Shown here: in pieces, positions 52,147 through 62,021 of the stretch
Numbering within the stretch: position 1 is the first letter of the stretch
How the letters are laid out: every line of letters begins with the position of its first letter
Origin: CAVVZJ01 sp963752755
GTDB taxonomy: Bacteria; Planctomycetota; Planctomycetia; Isosphaerales; Isosphaeraceae
Assembly: GCA_963752755.1 (NCBI GenBank)
Contig: CAVVZJ010000022.1
Span: forward strand, 452,035-516,034
DNA length: 64,000 bases
Reading direction: 5' to 3'
Program-made: the position numbers and the translations under genes
Notes under the pieces: generated by a model
Seen by the model: the letters and a program-made list of their open reading frames with translations, nothing else
What the model was told of the DNA's origin: nothing
Database searches by the model: none

Positions 52147-52999
52147 ACCCGGGTTCCTCCACGCAATCAGGGAATCATTCTGTTATGGGCATTCGAGCCA
52201 AATCAGGTGGGTGGTCGTCAGCACTCTAGGTCACGCCGGACGCCCCGTTCGGACGACCCTTCGCGGGCCCTCCAGCCTGTCCGAGGCGGACCTCGCCGAG
52301 CGGCGCAACCGTTGAGTGATCAATCGCTTCTCCCGACCTAGAGTTCTCGCGGCAGGTTCGCCCGATCCCGATTGGTCCGCGATCCCGGACGGAAGGACGG
52401 GACGAGGGCGGGCCGCAAACCAAGAGCGACACGCGATCCAGGACCGCAAATGCGACTTCCCCCACGCCGCTGGCGTCCGACCACCCGCTTCATCAACTCG
52501 GGTGTGCTCATTGGCAGCGACCTGATTCGTGTTGCGCACTTCCTCTGTCATCTGGTGGTCTGGTCCGATGCCCAGTGGGACGCGCTCGCTCCGGCGCACC
52601 GACCGCTGAAGGGACTGCGCGTCGAGGGGCTGGGCTGGATCGGTGCCGTCCCGGTCGTCTGCCTGAACTGAGGCTTCACCGGACGAATCCAGGAAGCCCT
52701 GGGCAATTCCAGGATGGCTCACGGTTTTCCTCCTTCGACAATCCGCGGACTGCGACCTAGGTAAGAGATGACCGGATCATGCCGATTGGGCTGGTGTCGT
52801 CACCTTCTGTCCCGAGCGGTACGTCGATTCCCGTTGATGCCGACCGCCATCCGGCTTCAGCCGAACCCGTACCACGGCCTCGTAGAGGAGGAGCTGGCCC
52901 GTGGTGTCCAGGACCTCGCGACCTCCTCACGATCCCACGGCGTGCAACCCAGGTCAGCCCCACACTCCCGATCCTTCACCCGCGATCTGGTCCGCTTCC
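52147..52999. other. Gene-poor region, nothing recognised
   Basis: About 850 bases without a supportable gene. Open frames on both strands overlap each other, start without ribosome sites and have the arginine/proline-rich composition of GC-rich antisense frames. No repeat, terminator or RNA gene was recognised. It could contain remnants of a decayed gene. Confidence 0.5.
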
Positions 53000-53164
53000 A
53001 TGATGCCACTCAACGCGGAGGTCGAGACGCCCGAGCAGGAACTGGCACGAGCGTGGACAGCCTTCAGGCAACGTCGCGGTCGGCTCTTCCCGACCTGGAG
53101 CGAAATCCTGGAAATCCTCCGGGAACTCGGATACCGCAAGCTCGTCCACTCCAACCCCGATTGA
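53000..53164 (+). CDS. Small hypothetical protein, 54 aa
   Basis: The product begins MMPLNAEVETPEQELARAWT and has the protein-like helical segment SEILEILRELGYRKLVHSNP. It lies 69 bases upstream of the PilZ gene in the same direction. No family is recognised; no strong ribosome site is visible, so the call rests on composition and position. Confidence 0.45.
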   Translation: MMPLNAEVETPEQELARAWTAFRQRRGRLFPTWSEILEILRELGYRKLVHSNPD

Positions 53165-53233
53165 TCTCCCCGGACGGGATCACTCCCCTGGCTCGCCAGG
53201 CGCGATCCGGGATAACCGATCGGATCAACACCG

Positions 53234-53584
53234 ATGTTCATCGCCTTGAGGCGCCCCTGTCCGATCGAACGCCGCCGCTCGATCCGTTGCCCGGCTTCGG
53301 AGAACCGCGCCATCCTGGAGTGGCTCGACGAGCGGGGCTTTCACCGGGCCGAGGCCCGGCTGATCAATCTGAGCGAGACCGGCGTCCTCGTCGAAACGCG
53401 CGAGCAACCGCAAGCGGGCATGCCGGTCTGGCTGCAACTGGTCCAGCCCCTGCCCTCCGGCGTCGTCCGGGCGACGGTCGTCCGCGCCGATGGACCGGAA
53501 CGCGTCGGCCTGACGTTCCAGGACCGCTGTCCACCCGAGTTGCACCGCGCCTTGACGATCGGCGGTGGACTGGGCTGTCGCTGA
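53234..53584 (+). CDS. PilZ-domain protein
   Basis: The 116-residue product matches a stand-alone PilZ domain: an arginine cluster (CPIERRRSIRCPA) at the N-terminus in place of the RxxxR loop, the NLSETGVLVETRE motif equivalent to D/NxSxxG, and the hydrophobic strands VWLQLVQPLPSGVVRATVVR and RVGLTFQD. PilZ domains bind cyclic di-GMP and regulate motility or polysaccharide synthesis. The spacing of the arginines is somewhat irregular, so ligand binding is not certain. Confidence 0.7.
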   Translation: MFIALRRPCPIERRRSIRCPASENRAILEWLDERGFHRAEARLINLSETGVLVETREQPQAGMPVWLQLVQPLPSGVVRATVVRADGPERVGLTFQDRCPPELHRALTIGGGLGCR

Positions 53585-53647
53585 GCCCCGGTTCGCTCCC
53601 GGGGTGAGGGACGCTGGGACCGTCGAGGTTGCAGGCAACCCTTGTGA

Positions 53648-53923
53648 TCAAGGAATGACTGCCTCGGTCCTCCGCCGGAGCATCGCGTTGTCGGTCTCCA
53701 GAGCCTTGATAGAACGATCAAGTTCCCACAAGGTTTTCGTGAAGGCTGGCCCCTGATCCTCGCCAGCCTGTCCCGGCGAGGCCGTGTTCTTCAATCCCTC
53801 AAGAAGACGTTGAATCTCGGCAATTCGCCCTTCCATGAGAGAGTGATATTGCGCGATCGCAATCGGCACGTCCACCGGGCGTCGCTCGGTCGCAGTGAGC
53901 AAGGCTTCCGCGATTTCCTCCAA
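53648..53923 (-). CDS. Small coiled-coil protein, 91 aa
   Basis: The product begins at a TTG (MEEIAEALLTATERRPVDVP) preceded by GGAGAAG. Two helical heptad-like segments are visible, AQYHSLMEGRIAEIQRLLEG and KTLWELDRSIKALETDNAML. No family is recognised. It faces the PilZ gene convergently and is divergent from the aldo/keto reductase gene. Confidence 0.5.
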   Translation of the reverse strand: MEEIAEALLTATERRPVDVPIAIAQYHSLMEGRIAEIQRLLEGLKNTASPGQAGEDQGPAFTKTLWELDRSIKALETDNAMLRRRTEAVIP

Positions 53924-54145
53924 TTCGCTTCTCCGGAGTCACGATCGCGTCCGGGCCGACGACGTGTTCGGAATCTCTCGCGCGGTGTGCCCGCGCGGCG
54001 TTGTCTGTGGTACAACGGGAATCGGCCCGAGCGTCCCGGCCAGGCCCGGGGCGAGCCAGGACGGTGACATCCCGCTGTCATGACGGGTCGGCCACCGCCG
54101 GGCCTTCCTCATCCACGAAACGCACAGGTTCTTGCGAGCAAAACG

Positions 54146-55129
54146 ATGGAACTGGTGAACCTCGGCCGAGCCGGATTGAAGGTCTCGCGGATCTGCCTCG
54201 GCTGCATGACCTACGGCAGTAGCCGCTGGCGCCCCTGGGTCCTCGACGAGGAGGCCAGCCGCCCCTTCTACCGCCGCGCCTGGGAAGCCGGCATCAACTT
54301 CTTCGATACCGCCGACATTTATTCGGTTGGCGTCAGCGAGGAGGTCCTCGGCCGGGCCTTGCGCGACCTGGCGATCCCTCGCGAGCAGGTCGTCGTCGCC
54401 ACCAAGGTCTTCAACCCGATGGGTCCGACCGCCAACGAGCGCGGGCTCTCGCGCAAGCACATCCGCCACGCCATCGATGCCAGCCTCCGTCGCCTCCAGC
54501 TCGACTACGTGGACCTCTACCAGATCCACCGCTTCGACCCGACCACGCCGATCGAGGAGACGCTGGGTGCCCTCGATGCCGTCGTTCGCGCCGGCAAGGC
54601 TCTCTACATCGGCGCCTCCTCGATGTTCGCATGGCAGTTCGCCAGCATGCTGCACACCTCCGACCGACTCGGCCTGGCCCGGTTCGTGACGATGCAGAAC
54701 CACTACAACCTCGTGTACCGCGAGGAGGAGCGGGAGATGAACCCGCTCTGCCACGCCGAGGGGGTCGGCCTCTTGCCCTGGAGTCCGCTGGCCCGCGGCT
54801 TCCTCGCCGGCAATCGGCGTCGCGGCGACCACGGCGAGACCAGCCGGGCCAAGACCGACGACTTCGCCCACCAGATGTACTACGACGACGGCGACTTCGC
54901 CGTGGTGGACCGCGTCGGCGAGATCGCGAAGGCTCGCGACGTCTCTCACGCCCAGGTCGCCCTCGCCTGGCTCCTGAACCAGCCGGACGTGGTCGCCCCG
55001 ATCATCGGCGCCTCGAAGCCGCACCACCTGGACGACGCCCTCGCGGCCCTCAACCTGAAGCTTGACGACTCGGAACTCAAGGCGCTGGCCGAGCCCTACC
55101 GGCCGCACCGGGTCCTGGGCCATCATTGA
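54146..55129 (+). CDS. Aldo/keto reductase
   Basis: The 327-residue product is a full-length NADPH-dependent TIM-barrel reductase: MELVNLGRAGLKVSRICLGC start, GINFFDTADIYSVGVSEEVL (catalytic Asp and Tyr), VVVATKVFNPMGPT (Lys), YVDLYQIHRFDPTTPIEETL (His), YIGASSMFAWQFA and GVGLLPWSPLARGFLAG. The loop near QNHYNLVYREEEREMNPLC is typical of the voltage-gated K-channel beta-like (AKR6/AKR12-type) aldo/keto reductases. The physiological substrate is unknown. An open frame upstream is excluded because it lacks family similarity. Confidence 0.93.
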   Translation: MELVNLGRAGLKVSRICLGCMTYGSSRWRPWVLDEEASRPFYRRAWEAGINFFDTADIYSVGVSEEVLGRALRDLAIPREQVVVATKVFNPMGPTANERGLSRKHIRHAIDASLRRLQLDYVDLYQIHRFDPTTPIEETLGALDAVVRAGKALYIGASSMFAWQFASMLHTSDRLGLARFVTMQNHYNLVYREEEREMNPLCHAEGVGLLPWSPLARGFLAGNRRRGDHGETSRAKTDDFAHQMYYDDGDFAVVDRVGEIAKARDVSHAQVALAWLLNQPDVVAPIIGASKPHHLDDALAALNLKLDDSELKALAEPYRPHRVLGHH

Positions 55130-55249
55130 GACGATCGGGGCCAATGCGTCCGGCCGCGGATTCTCGTCGCGAGACGCTTGAACCGGTCCGCGCGATCCGC
55201 TCGAATAACCGACGAACGGTCCCGACCAACTCCGCAGAGGTGATCTCCC

Positions 55250-56116
55250 ATGACCGCAACGACCTGCGTGCTCGCCCTGACCCTGGCCTCGCTCGGCCAG
55301 GCCGACTGGTTCGAGCCGTTCCCCGCTCATCATGTGATCGGCAATGTTTACTACGTCGGCTCGAAGGACCTGGCCTGCTACCTGATCACCTCCCCGGAGG
55401 GACACATCCTCATCAACACCGGTTTTGAGCAGACCGTGCCTTTGATCCGGAAGTCGGTCGAATCGCTCGGCTTCCGGATGGCTGATATCAAGATCCTCCT
55501 GGCGAGCCACGCCCACTCCGACCACGTCGCCGGCCATGCCCTGATGCGCGAGCTGACCGGGGCCAAGGTGGCCGTTATGAAGGGCGACGACGCGGTCATC
55601 GCCTCGGGCGGCGAGGGCCAGTATCTCTACGAGACCAGCCGCTGGAAGCCTTGCCCCGTCGATCGCGTGCTCAAGGACGGCGACGAGGTCTCACTCGGCG
55701 GCGTGACCCTGGTCGCCCACCTCACGCCCGGCCACACCCGCGGCTGCACCACCTGGACCTGCAAGGTCATGGACGGCGGCAAGACCGATGATGTCGTCGT
55801 CATCGGCAGCCCCAACGTCAACCCGGGCTACCAGCTCGTCGCCAACAAGGCTTACCCCGAGATCGCCGACGACTTCGCCCGGACCTTCCAGGTCCTCAAG
55901 GCCCTCCCCTGCGACGTCTTCCTCGGCGCCCACGGCGGCTATTACGGCATGATCGCCAAGTACGATCGCCTCAAAACGAGAGCCAATTCGAATCCGTTCG
56001 TCGATCCCGAGGGCTACCGGGCTTACGTCGCTCAAAAGGAGGAGGCGTTCCGCAAGACCCTCACCGAGCAGCGGGCCAAGCACCTGGATCCGAAACCTTC
56101 TTCCCGAGAGAAATAA
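55250..56116 (+). CDS. Subclass B3-like metallo-beta-lactamase-fold hydrolase, exported
   Basis: The 288-residue product has a short signal-like start (MTATTCVLALTLASLGQADW) and the zinc ligands of the B3 branch: LLASHAHSDHVAGHALM (HxHxDH), HLTPGHTRGCTTWTCKV (second His) and FLGAHGGYYGMIAKYDRL (third His). Together with INTGFEQTVPLIRKSVESLG this gives both zinc sites of B3 enzymes. It may hydrolyse beta-lactams or, more probably in an environmental planctomycete, another lactone or ester. The ATG follows CAGAGGTGATCTCCC. The ceramidase gene starts 19 bases after its stop. Confidence 0.9.
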   Translation: MTATTCVLALTLASLGQADWFEPFPAHHVIGNVYYVGSKDLACYLITSPEGHILINTGFEQTVPLIRKSVESLGFRMADIKILLASHAHSDHVAGHALMRELTGAKVAVMKGDDAVIASGGEGQYLYETSRWKPCPVDRVLKDGDEVSLGGVTLVAHLTPGHTRGCTTWTCKVMDGGKTDDVVVIGSPNVNPGYQLVANKAYPEIADDFARTFQVLKALPCDVFLGAHGGYYGMIAKYDRLKTRANSNPFVDPEGYRAYVAQKEEAFRKTLTEQRAKHLDPKPSSREK

Positions 56117-56134
56117 CCTTACGAGGCCATTGTC

Positions 56135-57571
56135 ATGAAGACCCATTGGTTTTCTCCCCTGATCCTCACGCTGGCCCTCGCCACGCTGGCCCGCGCCGAC
56201 GACCCCGTCTTCCGCGCCGGGGCCGCCACGAGCAACGTCACTCCCCCGCTCGGCCATTCGATCAACGGCAACATGCGCGACGGCAAGGCCACGCAGATCC
56301 ACGACGAGCTGCACGCCCGCTGCCTCGTCCTCGACGACGGCTCCAGCCGCCTCGCCTTCGTGGTCGTCGATAGCTGCGCCGTGCCGCTGGAGGTCGTCAC
56401 CGAGGCCAAGGCCCTGATTCGCCAGCAGAGCAAGCTGGAGCCCGACCACGTCCTGATCTCCGCCACCCACACCCACTCCGCGCCGTCGTCCACCTCCGTC
56501 TTCCAGAGCGAAGCCACCCCGGAATATCAACACTTCCTTGCCCGCCGCATCGCCGACGGCGTCCAGCGCTCGATCAACAACCTCGCCCCCGCGCAAATCG
56601 GCTGGGGTGTCGGCTCGGTCCCCGATCAGGTCTTCAACCGTCGCTGGCGGATGAAGCCCGGCACGATCCCGCCCGACCCGTTCAGTCGCACCACCGACCG
56701 CGTCAAGATGAACCCGCCCGTGGGCAGTGACAACCTCATCGAGCCCACCGGCCCGACCGACCCCGACGTCTCCATCCTCGCGGTCCGCTCACCGGACGGC
56801 CGCCCGATCGCCCTGCTCGCCAACTACTCGCTCCACTACGTCGGCGGCGTCGGCTCCGGCCACATCTCCGCCGACTACTACGGCGCCTTTGCCGACCGCG
56901 TCCAGCAGCTCCTCCAGGCCGACCGCCTCGACCCCCCCTTCGTCGCCTTGATGTCCAACGGCACCAGCGGCGACATCAACAACATCAATTTCCGCCAGCC
57001 CCGGCCCCGCCAGCCCGCCTACGGCCAGATCCGCAAGGTCGCCGACGACGTCGCCACCGAGGCCGTCCGCGTCGCCCGCTCGCTCTCCTACCGCGACCAC
57101 GCTCGCCTCGACGCCCGCACCGCCATCCTCACGCTCGCCGTCCGCAAGCCCGACGCCGACGAACTGGCCCGCGCCCAGTCGATTCTCGCCGAGGCCCAGG
57201 GTTCCGAGCTTTCGAAGATCGAGGAATTCTATGCCCGCGAAACGACCCTGATCGCGAAGTACCCCGACACGGTCCCCGTCACCGTCCAGGCCGTCCGCGT
57301 CGGCGACCTCGGTATCGCCGCCATCCCATGCGAGGTCTTCGCCGAGATCGGCCTGGAGATCAAGCGCGAGAGCCCGTTCAAGCCCACCTTCACCATCGAG
57401 CTGGCCAACGGCTACAACGGCTATCTCCCCACCAAAGACCAGCACGCCCTCGGCGGTTACGAGACCTGGCGCGCCCGCTCCAGCTACCTCGAAGTAAACG
57501 CCGCTCGCAAGATCACCGACAAGGTCCTCGATCTCTTCCGGTCACTCGACGAGGCACGGAAGAACCAATAG
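56135..57571 (+). CDS. Neutral/alkaline ceramidase-like exported hydrolase
   Basis: The 478-residue product has a Sec signal (HWFSPLILTLALATLARADD) and the neutral ceramidase catalytic-domain pattern: AGAATSNVTPPLGHSINGNM, SATHTHSAPSSTSV (zinc His residues), ALLANYSLHYVGGVGSGHIS (third ligand), and VALMSNGTSGDINNINF, which holds the catalytic serine region. It lacks the C-terminal immunoglobulin-like domain of longer ceramidases, as do many planctomycete members, so the substrate may be another amide or lipid. It is 19 bases downstream of the metallo-beta-lactamase-fold gene, hence cotranscribed. Confidence 0.9.
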   Translation: MKTHWFSPLILTLALATLARADDPVFRAGAATSNVTPPLGHSINGNMRDGKATQIHDELHARCLVLDDGSSRLAFVVVDSCAVPLEVVTEAKALIRQQSKLEPDHVLISATHTHSAPSSTSVFQSEATPEYQHFLARRIADGVQRSINNLAPAQIGWGVGSVPDQVFNRRWRMKPGTIPPDPFSRTTDRVKMNPPVGSDNLIEPTGPTDPDVSILAVRSPDGRPIALLANYSLHYVGGVGSGHISADYYGAFADRVQQLLQADRLDPPFVALMSNGTSGDINNINFRQPRPRQPAYGQIRKVADDVATEAVRVARSLSYRDHARLDARTAILTLAVRKPDADELARAQSILAEAQGSELSKIEEFYARETTLIAKYPDTVPVTVQAVRVGDLGIAAIPCEVFAEIGLEIKRESPFKPTFTIELANGYNGYLPTKDQHALGGYETWRARSSYLEVNAARKITDKVLDLFRSLDEARKNQ

Positions 57572-57689
57572 ACCATCTCGCACGCGTGATCCGCTTGTCG
57601 GATGGGGCCCGCCCACCGTGCTTCCACAACGTCCGAAAGCTCGGTGGGCGAAGCCCGTCCTGCTGGAGCCTTGCCCCGTATCCTCAGAT

Positions 57690-60447
57690 TCACGCCAGGT
57701 CCATCTCCGCCCGAACGACCCCCGCCTCGTCCGACGGCACCAGCCGGAAACCGAGCCGCGAGCAGAGCTTCTGCATCGGGAGGTTCTGCGTGAGGATCTC
57801 GGCGGTGATCCGATCAAGTTTCTCGTCGCGGCCCACCCGGATGAGCCGCGCGAGAAGCTCCGAGCCGAGTCCGCGACCCTGGTACTTGTCGGCAATCAGC
57901 GTCGCGAATTCGGCCTCGTTCCGCCCGCGCTTCTTGCTCAATCGGCCCACTCCCAGTATCGCCGTCCGCCCGTCCGCCCGTCGTCCCTCGGCCACCAGAG
58001 CCATCTCGCGGTCGTAATCGATGAAGCAGATCCGCGTCAGGCGTTCATGGGAAATCCGCTGGCTGAGCTTCATGGCGTGGAAGTATCGCAGATAGACACT
58101 GTCTTCCGAAACGTCTTCATGAAAATCAACGATCAACGGCTCATCCTCCGGCCGGATGGGCCGGATCGTCACGGGCGTGCCGTCGGTGAGCGTCCACGGC
58201 CCGACATACCGCAGCGGATAGGGCCGGATCGCCGGCCGGGGGAGTTGCTCCTCCGTCGTCCCCGGCGGATGCAGTACCACGCGAGCGTCGAGTGCCAGCA
58301 GTTGCTCGGGTGAGGCGAGCAGCGGGTTGATGTCGATCTCGGCAACCCAGCGCTGTTCAACCACCAGCCGGCTGAACTGCACGAGCATCCTCGCCAGCGC
58401 CGCGAGGTCCAGCGGCTTGCGACCTCGGACACCGTTCAATGCCGTGAAGATCCGCGTCCGTTCCATCAACCGCCGCGCCAGCGTCGTATTCGAGCGGCGG
58501 CAACCCGAGCGCCCGGTCCTGGAAGACCTCGACGAGCTGCCCGCCCGTCCCGAACAGCAGCACCGGCCCGAACTGCGCATCGATGCTGCTCCCCAGGATC
58601 AGCTCATACCCCTCGACGCGGACCATCGGCTGCACCGTCACCCCCTGAAAGTGCCCCTCGCCGACACGCTCCCGCACCGCCGCCTCGATCGCCCGGAAGG
58701 CCGTCGCGCACCGCGGCTTCGTCCGCCAGGTTGAGCCTCACTCCGCCGACATCGGTCTTGTGCGTGACCGTCTCCGAGTGCAGCTTGAGCACGACCGGAA
58801 AGCCGATTTCCCCGGCGATTCGCGCGGCCGCGTCCTCTCCTGTCGCAGTTGCGTCGGCACAGTCGCGATCCCGTACGCCGCGAGCAACTGCTTCGATTCC
58901 AGCTCCGTCAACAGCGTCCGCCCCGCCGCTCGCGCCGACTTCCACGATCGCCGTTGCCTTCCCCGGTCCCTCGTCGCCGACCGCCAGGTCCTCGGCCAGC
59001 GTCGGCGTCTCGTAGAGGGCACGGAGGTTGTCGCTGTACCGCCACATCGAGCAGAAGACCTGCGCCGCGGTATCCGGGAACGGGAACGTCGGGATGCCCG
59101 CGCGATCGAGAATCGCCTCGCCCGCCGCGACCTCCGCACCGCCCATCCAGCTTGCGAGGATCGGCTTGTTCCCCAGCCGTGCCTGACGCTTCAGCCGCTC
59201 GGCCGTCTGCGTCGGGTCGGTCATCGCCTGGGGCGTCAGGATGACGAGCAGGCCATCACTGCCCGGGTCCTTCGCCGCGAGTTCCAGGCTTTGGGCATAT
59301 CGTTCGGGGTCGGCGTCGCCGAGCACGTCGATCGGGTTGGCGTGGCTCCAGTGGCCGGGCAAGACCCCGTCGAGGGCGGCAGAGGGTCTCCGCGGACAGC
59401 TCCGCGAGCTGGCCGCCGTGGGTGACGAGCGTGTCTGTCGCCAGCACGCCCGGTCCGCCGGCATTGGTCAGGATCGCCAGCCGCGGCCCCGCGGCCTCGG
59501 TTGCTTCGCCAGCGCCTCCGCCAGGTAGAACAGCTCGCTGATCCGGCTGACCCGCAGGACCCCCGACCGCCGGAAGGCCGCGTCGAGCACCTCGTCGCTT
59601 CCCGTCAAGGCCCCGGTGTGCGACGCCGCCGCCCGCGCCGCCTGGGCCGATCGGCCCGCCTTGATGACGATGATCGGCTTCGTCAACGCCACCTCGCGCG
59701 CCGCCGAGAGGAACGAGCGGGCGTCGCCGATCGACTCCATGTAGAGCAGGATGCTCTTGGTCTGCGGGTCGCCCCCGAGGTGGTCGATCAGGTCGCCCCA
59801 GTTCACATCGAGCATCGAGCCGATCGAGACGAACCGGCTGAAGCCGACGTTCGCCCGCAGGCTCCAGTCGAGGATCGCCGTGAGCAAGCGCCCCGCTCTG
59901 GCTGACCAGGCCCACGTTCCCGGCCGTGGCCATCGCGCCGGCGAACGTGGCGTTGAGCCCGTTAAGCGGGTTCATCACGCCCAGGCAGTTCGGCCCGATG
60001 ACCCGCATCCGTCCCCGCCTCGCCGCTTCAAGAACCCGACGCTCCAGCTCCACGCCCTTCCGGGTCCGACCTCCTTGAAGCCGGCCGAGATGACGATCGC
60101 CCCCCTCACCCGCGACCTCGGCGCACTGGCCCACGATCCCCGGCACCGTCGTCGCCGGCGTGGCGATCACGGCCAGGTCGGGCACCTCGGGCAGCTCGCC
60201 GACGTCCCGGTACGCCCGCACCCCCAGCACGTTCGAGCCGGTTCGGGTTGACCGGATAGACCGTGCCCCCGAACGGGCTGCTCAGCAGGTTCCAGAGCAG
60301 CGTCCTCCCGACGCTCCCCGGCTGCTCCGACGCCCCAACGACCGCCACGCTCCTCGGCTCGAAGATCGCATCCAGCGGTTGCCGCCTGGCCCGCAAGACG
60401 TCGTGGGCCTGCCCCGTCGCCGCGGGAACGGGACCTGGATTCGCCAT
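57690..60447 (-). CDS. ADP-forming acyl-CoA synthetase fused to a GNAT acetyltransferase (many frame breaks)
   Basis: The reconstructed protein of about 919 residues has CoA-binding and succinyl-CoA-synthetase-like domains followed by a GNAT domain, the Pat/PatZ (YfiQ) architecture. N-terminal: FEPRSVAVVGASEQPGSVGR and VYPVNPNRLE; then MRVIGPNCLGVMNPLNGLNA and SQSGAL; IVIKAGRSAQAARAAASHTG (phospho-His loop); an ATP-grasp portion (GFPVVLKLHSETVTHKTDVG); GNAT: TIRPIRPEDEPLIVDFHEDV and YQGRGLGSELLARLIR. The GNAT part is in one frame from about 58500 to the end. At least seven frame changes are needed. The family acetylates proteins such as acetyl-CoA synthetase; synthetase activity would require the His loop, which is present. 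Confidence 0.85.
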
Positions 60448-60570
60448 CCCGTCGCTCCTTCAAAGCCCGCGGGGGCTGGAGGGTGGAGGGATCGAGAGCC
60501 CGATCCCTCCACCTTACTTCACCCTGTCCCACGTTCTAATCAACGGTTCAATTGATTCCTTCCCGTCGGG

Positions 60571-61912
60571 TCAAGCCCTCTCGGCTCCGGCGTGCCCTCG
60601 GGCACGATCTTCCAGGAGCGCTCCCATCTCGCGGAACGCCCGGTAATCGACCGGCTCATACGCGATCGCGAGTTGCGGAGTCTCGACCACCTTGCCGTCC
60701 GCGAGCCGCGAGTCCATCGCCGCGTCGAGGACGCCGGTGGTCAGGAGTGTCCGCTCCACCGGGTACGGCGGGTGGCCGTGCTGGAAGTGCCACTGGATCG
60801 CGTGGGAGAGGGCCTTGAACAGATTCCGATTATCCCACGGGCCCACATAAAAACTCGTCGCCAGCGGCTTTTCCTGCCCGCCGCCTTGCACGCGAAATAC
60901 CAGTGCGTCCCGCTCGACCCGGCGCGGAGCACGGTGCCTTTCAGGCCGTCGCGGTACGTCAGCAGGATCACGTGCGGTGCCTGGCCCCGGAACGATGGCT
61001 GCTTCAGCAGTTCCCGGAGCGGTGGCTTGTCGGACCCCAGCTCGGTCGCCAGCGCCGCGTCGGCCAGACTCGGCGACCAGGCCCCCTGCTCCGCCGCGTT
61101 CCAGAGCTTCCTCGCCCTTGAGGAACTGCACCGACTCGACACCCTTCTCTCCGCCCTTCCGCGACTCGACCATCGCCTGGAGCACTTCGAGCCCGTGGAA
61201 ATCGTACGACTCCACCCGCCACCGTGGATCGAGATCGCCTCGGTGATCGTCGTTCCCGGCGGGATCTCCAGCGGCGGCCGTCGCTGGGCCAGGGGGACCG
61301 AGCTGCTCGCCATCAGGCCGAAGCCCATCTGTTTGGACGTGTCGTACATCGCCTTCGCCCAGTCCCAGCGATAGGACAGGTGCTTGTCGTTGAACACCGG
61401 CGCCGTCTTCCCGGTCTTGCGGAAGACCTCGACGATCGCGTCGAAGAACCGCTTCCTCGGGTACTCGCGCTGGCCTTTCTCGTTGACCGGATAATTGCCG
61501 TGCTCGCCGATGGCCAGCACGGCGTCGGCGACCAGCCGGTCACTGCCGAGCGTCAGCGCCTCGCCGATCGTCGGGAAGATCGGGATCGACGGCCTCCTTG
61601 GCCACCGCCCGGCCCATGTCGCGGCGGGGCGTCTGGTCGAGGTACAGCGACACGATCTCGAAGTCCTTCGTCGGGTCGATCACCTTGCCATTGAACAGGT
61701 AAGGCCCGAGGAAGTTTTCGATGATGACGTGAGCATGACTCCGGTGCGTAAACTCGGTGACGATCGCCGCCACCTTGATCCGTCACGGTCCTGCGGACGC
61801 GGATTGAATTTCCCATCGTGGCCAGCCAGGCCGCGCCGGCCGCGCCCGCGGCCGACTCGCCCCAGGAACTCGCGGCGTTGCAGGGAATCAGATGGCTTCT
61901 TTCGTGCGACAT
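60571..61912 (-). CDS. Tat-exported protein, Gfo/Idh/MocA-like (several frame breaks)
   Basis: The reconstructed product has about 447 residues. The N-terminus, assembled from two frames, reads MSHE, then LQRREFLG and AAGAAGAAWLATMGN, a twin-arginine-type signal. The first domain contains VTEFTHRSHAHVIIENFLGP and SLYLDQTPRRDMGRAVAKEA. It is followed by MLAIGEHGNYPVNEKGQREY, DKHLSYRWDWAKAMYDTSKQ, VESYDFHGLEVLQAMVESR and PWDNRNLFKALSHAIQWHFQ. The order of an N-terminal alpha/beta domain and a GEHGNYPVNEKG loop resembles planctomycete Gfo/Idh/MocA-type oxidoreductases, but the classical GxGxxG motif is not seen, so the function is uncertain. Confidence 0.65.
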
Positions 61913-62021
61913 CACGTCCTCCCGTCGGGGATAGCACCGTGGGGCCCAACTCCGTGGGGCCCATGTTAGACGATCTCACGCCGAATCGACAGGCTCCGGC
62001 CCCGTTCCTGAAAACGATTAA

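Noticed and set aside
52147..52999. Possible transposase remnant or hidden gene
   Set aside because: None of the six frames gives a recognisable motif, and no inverted repeats or target duplications were found at its borders.
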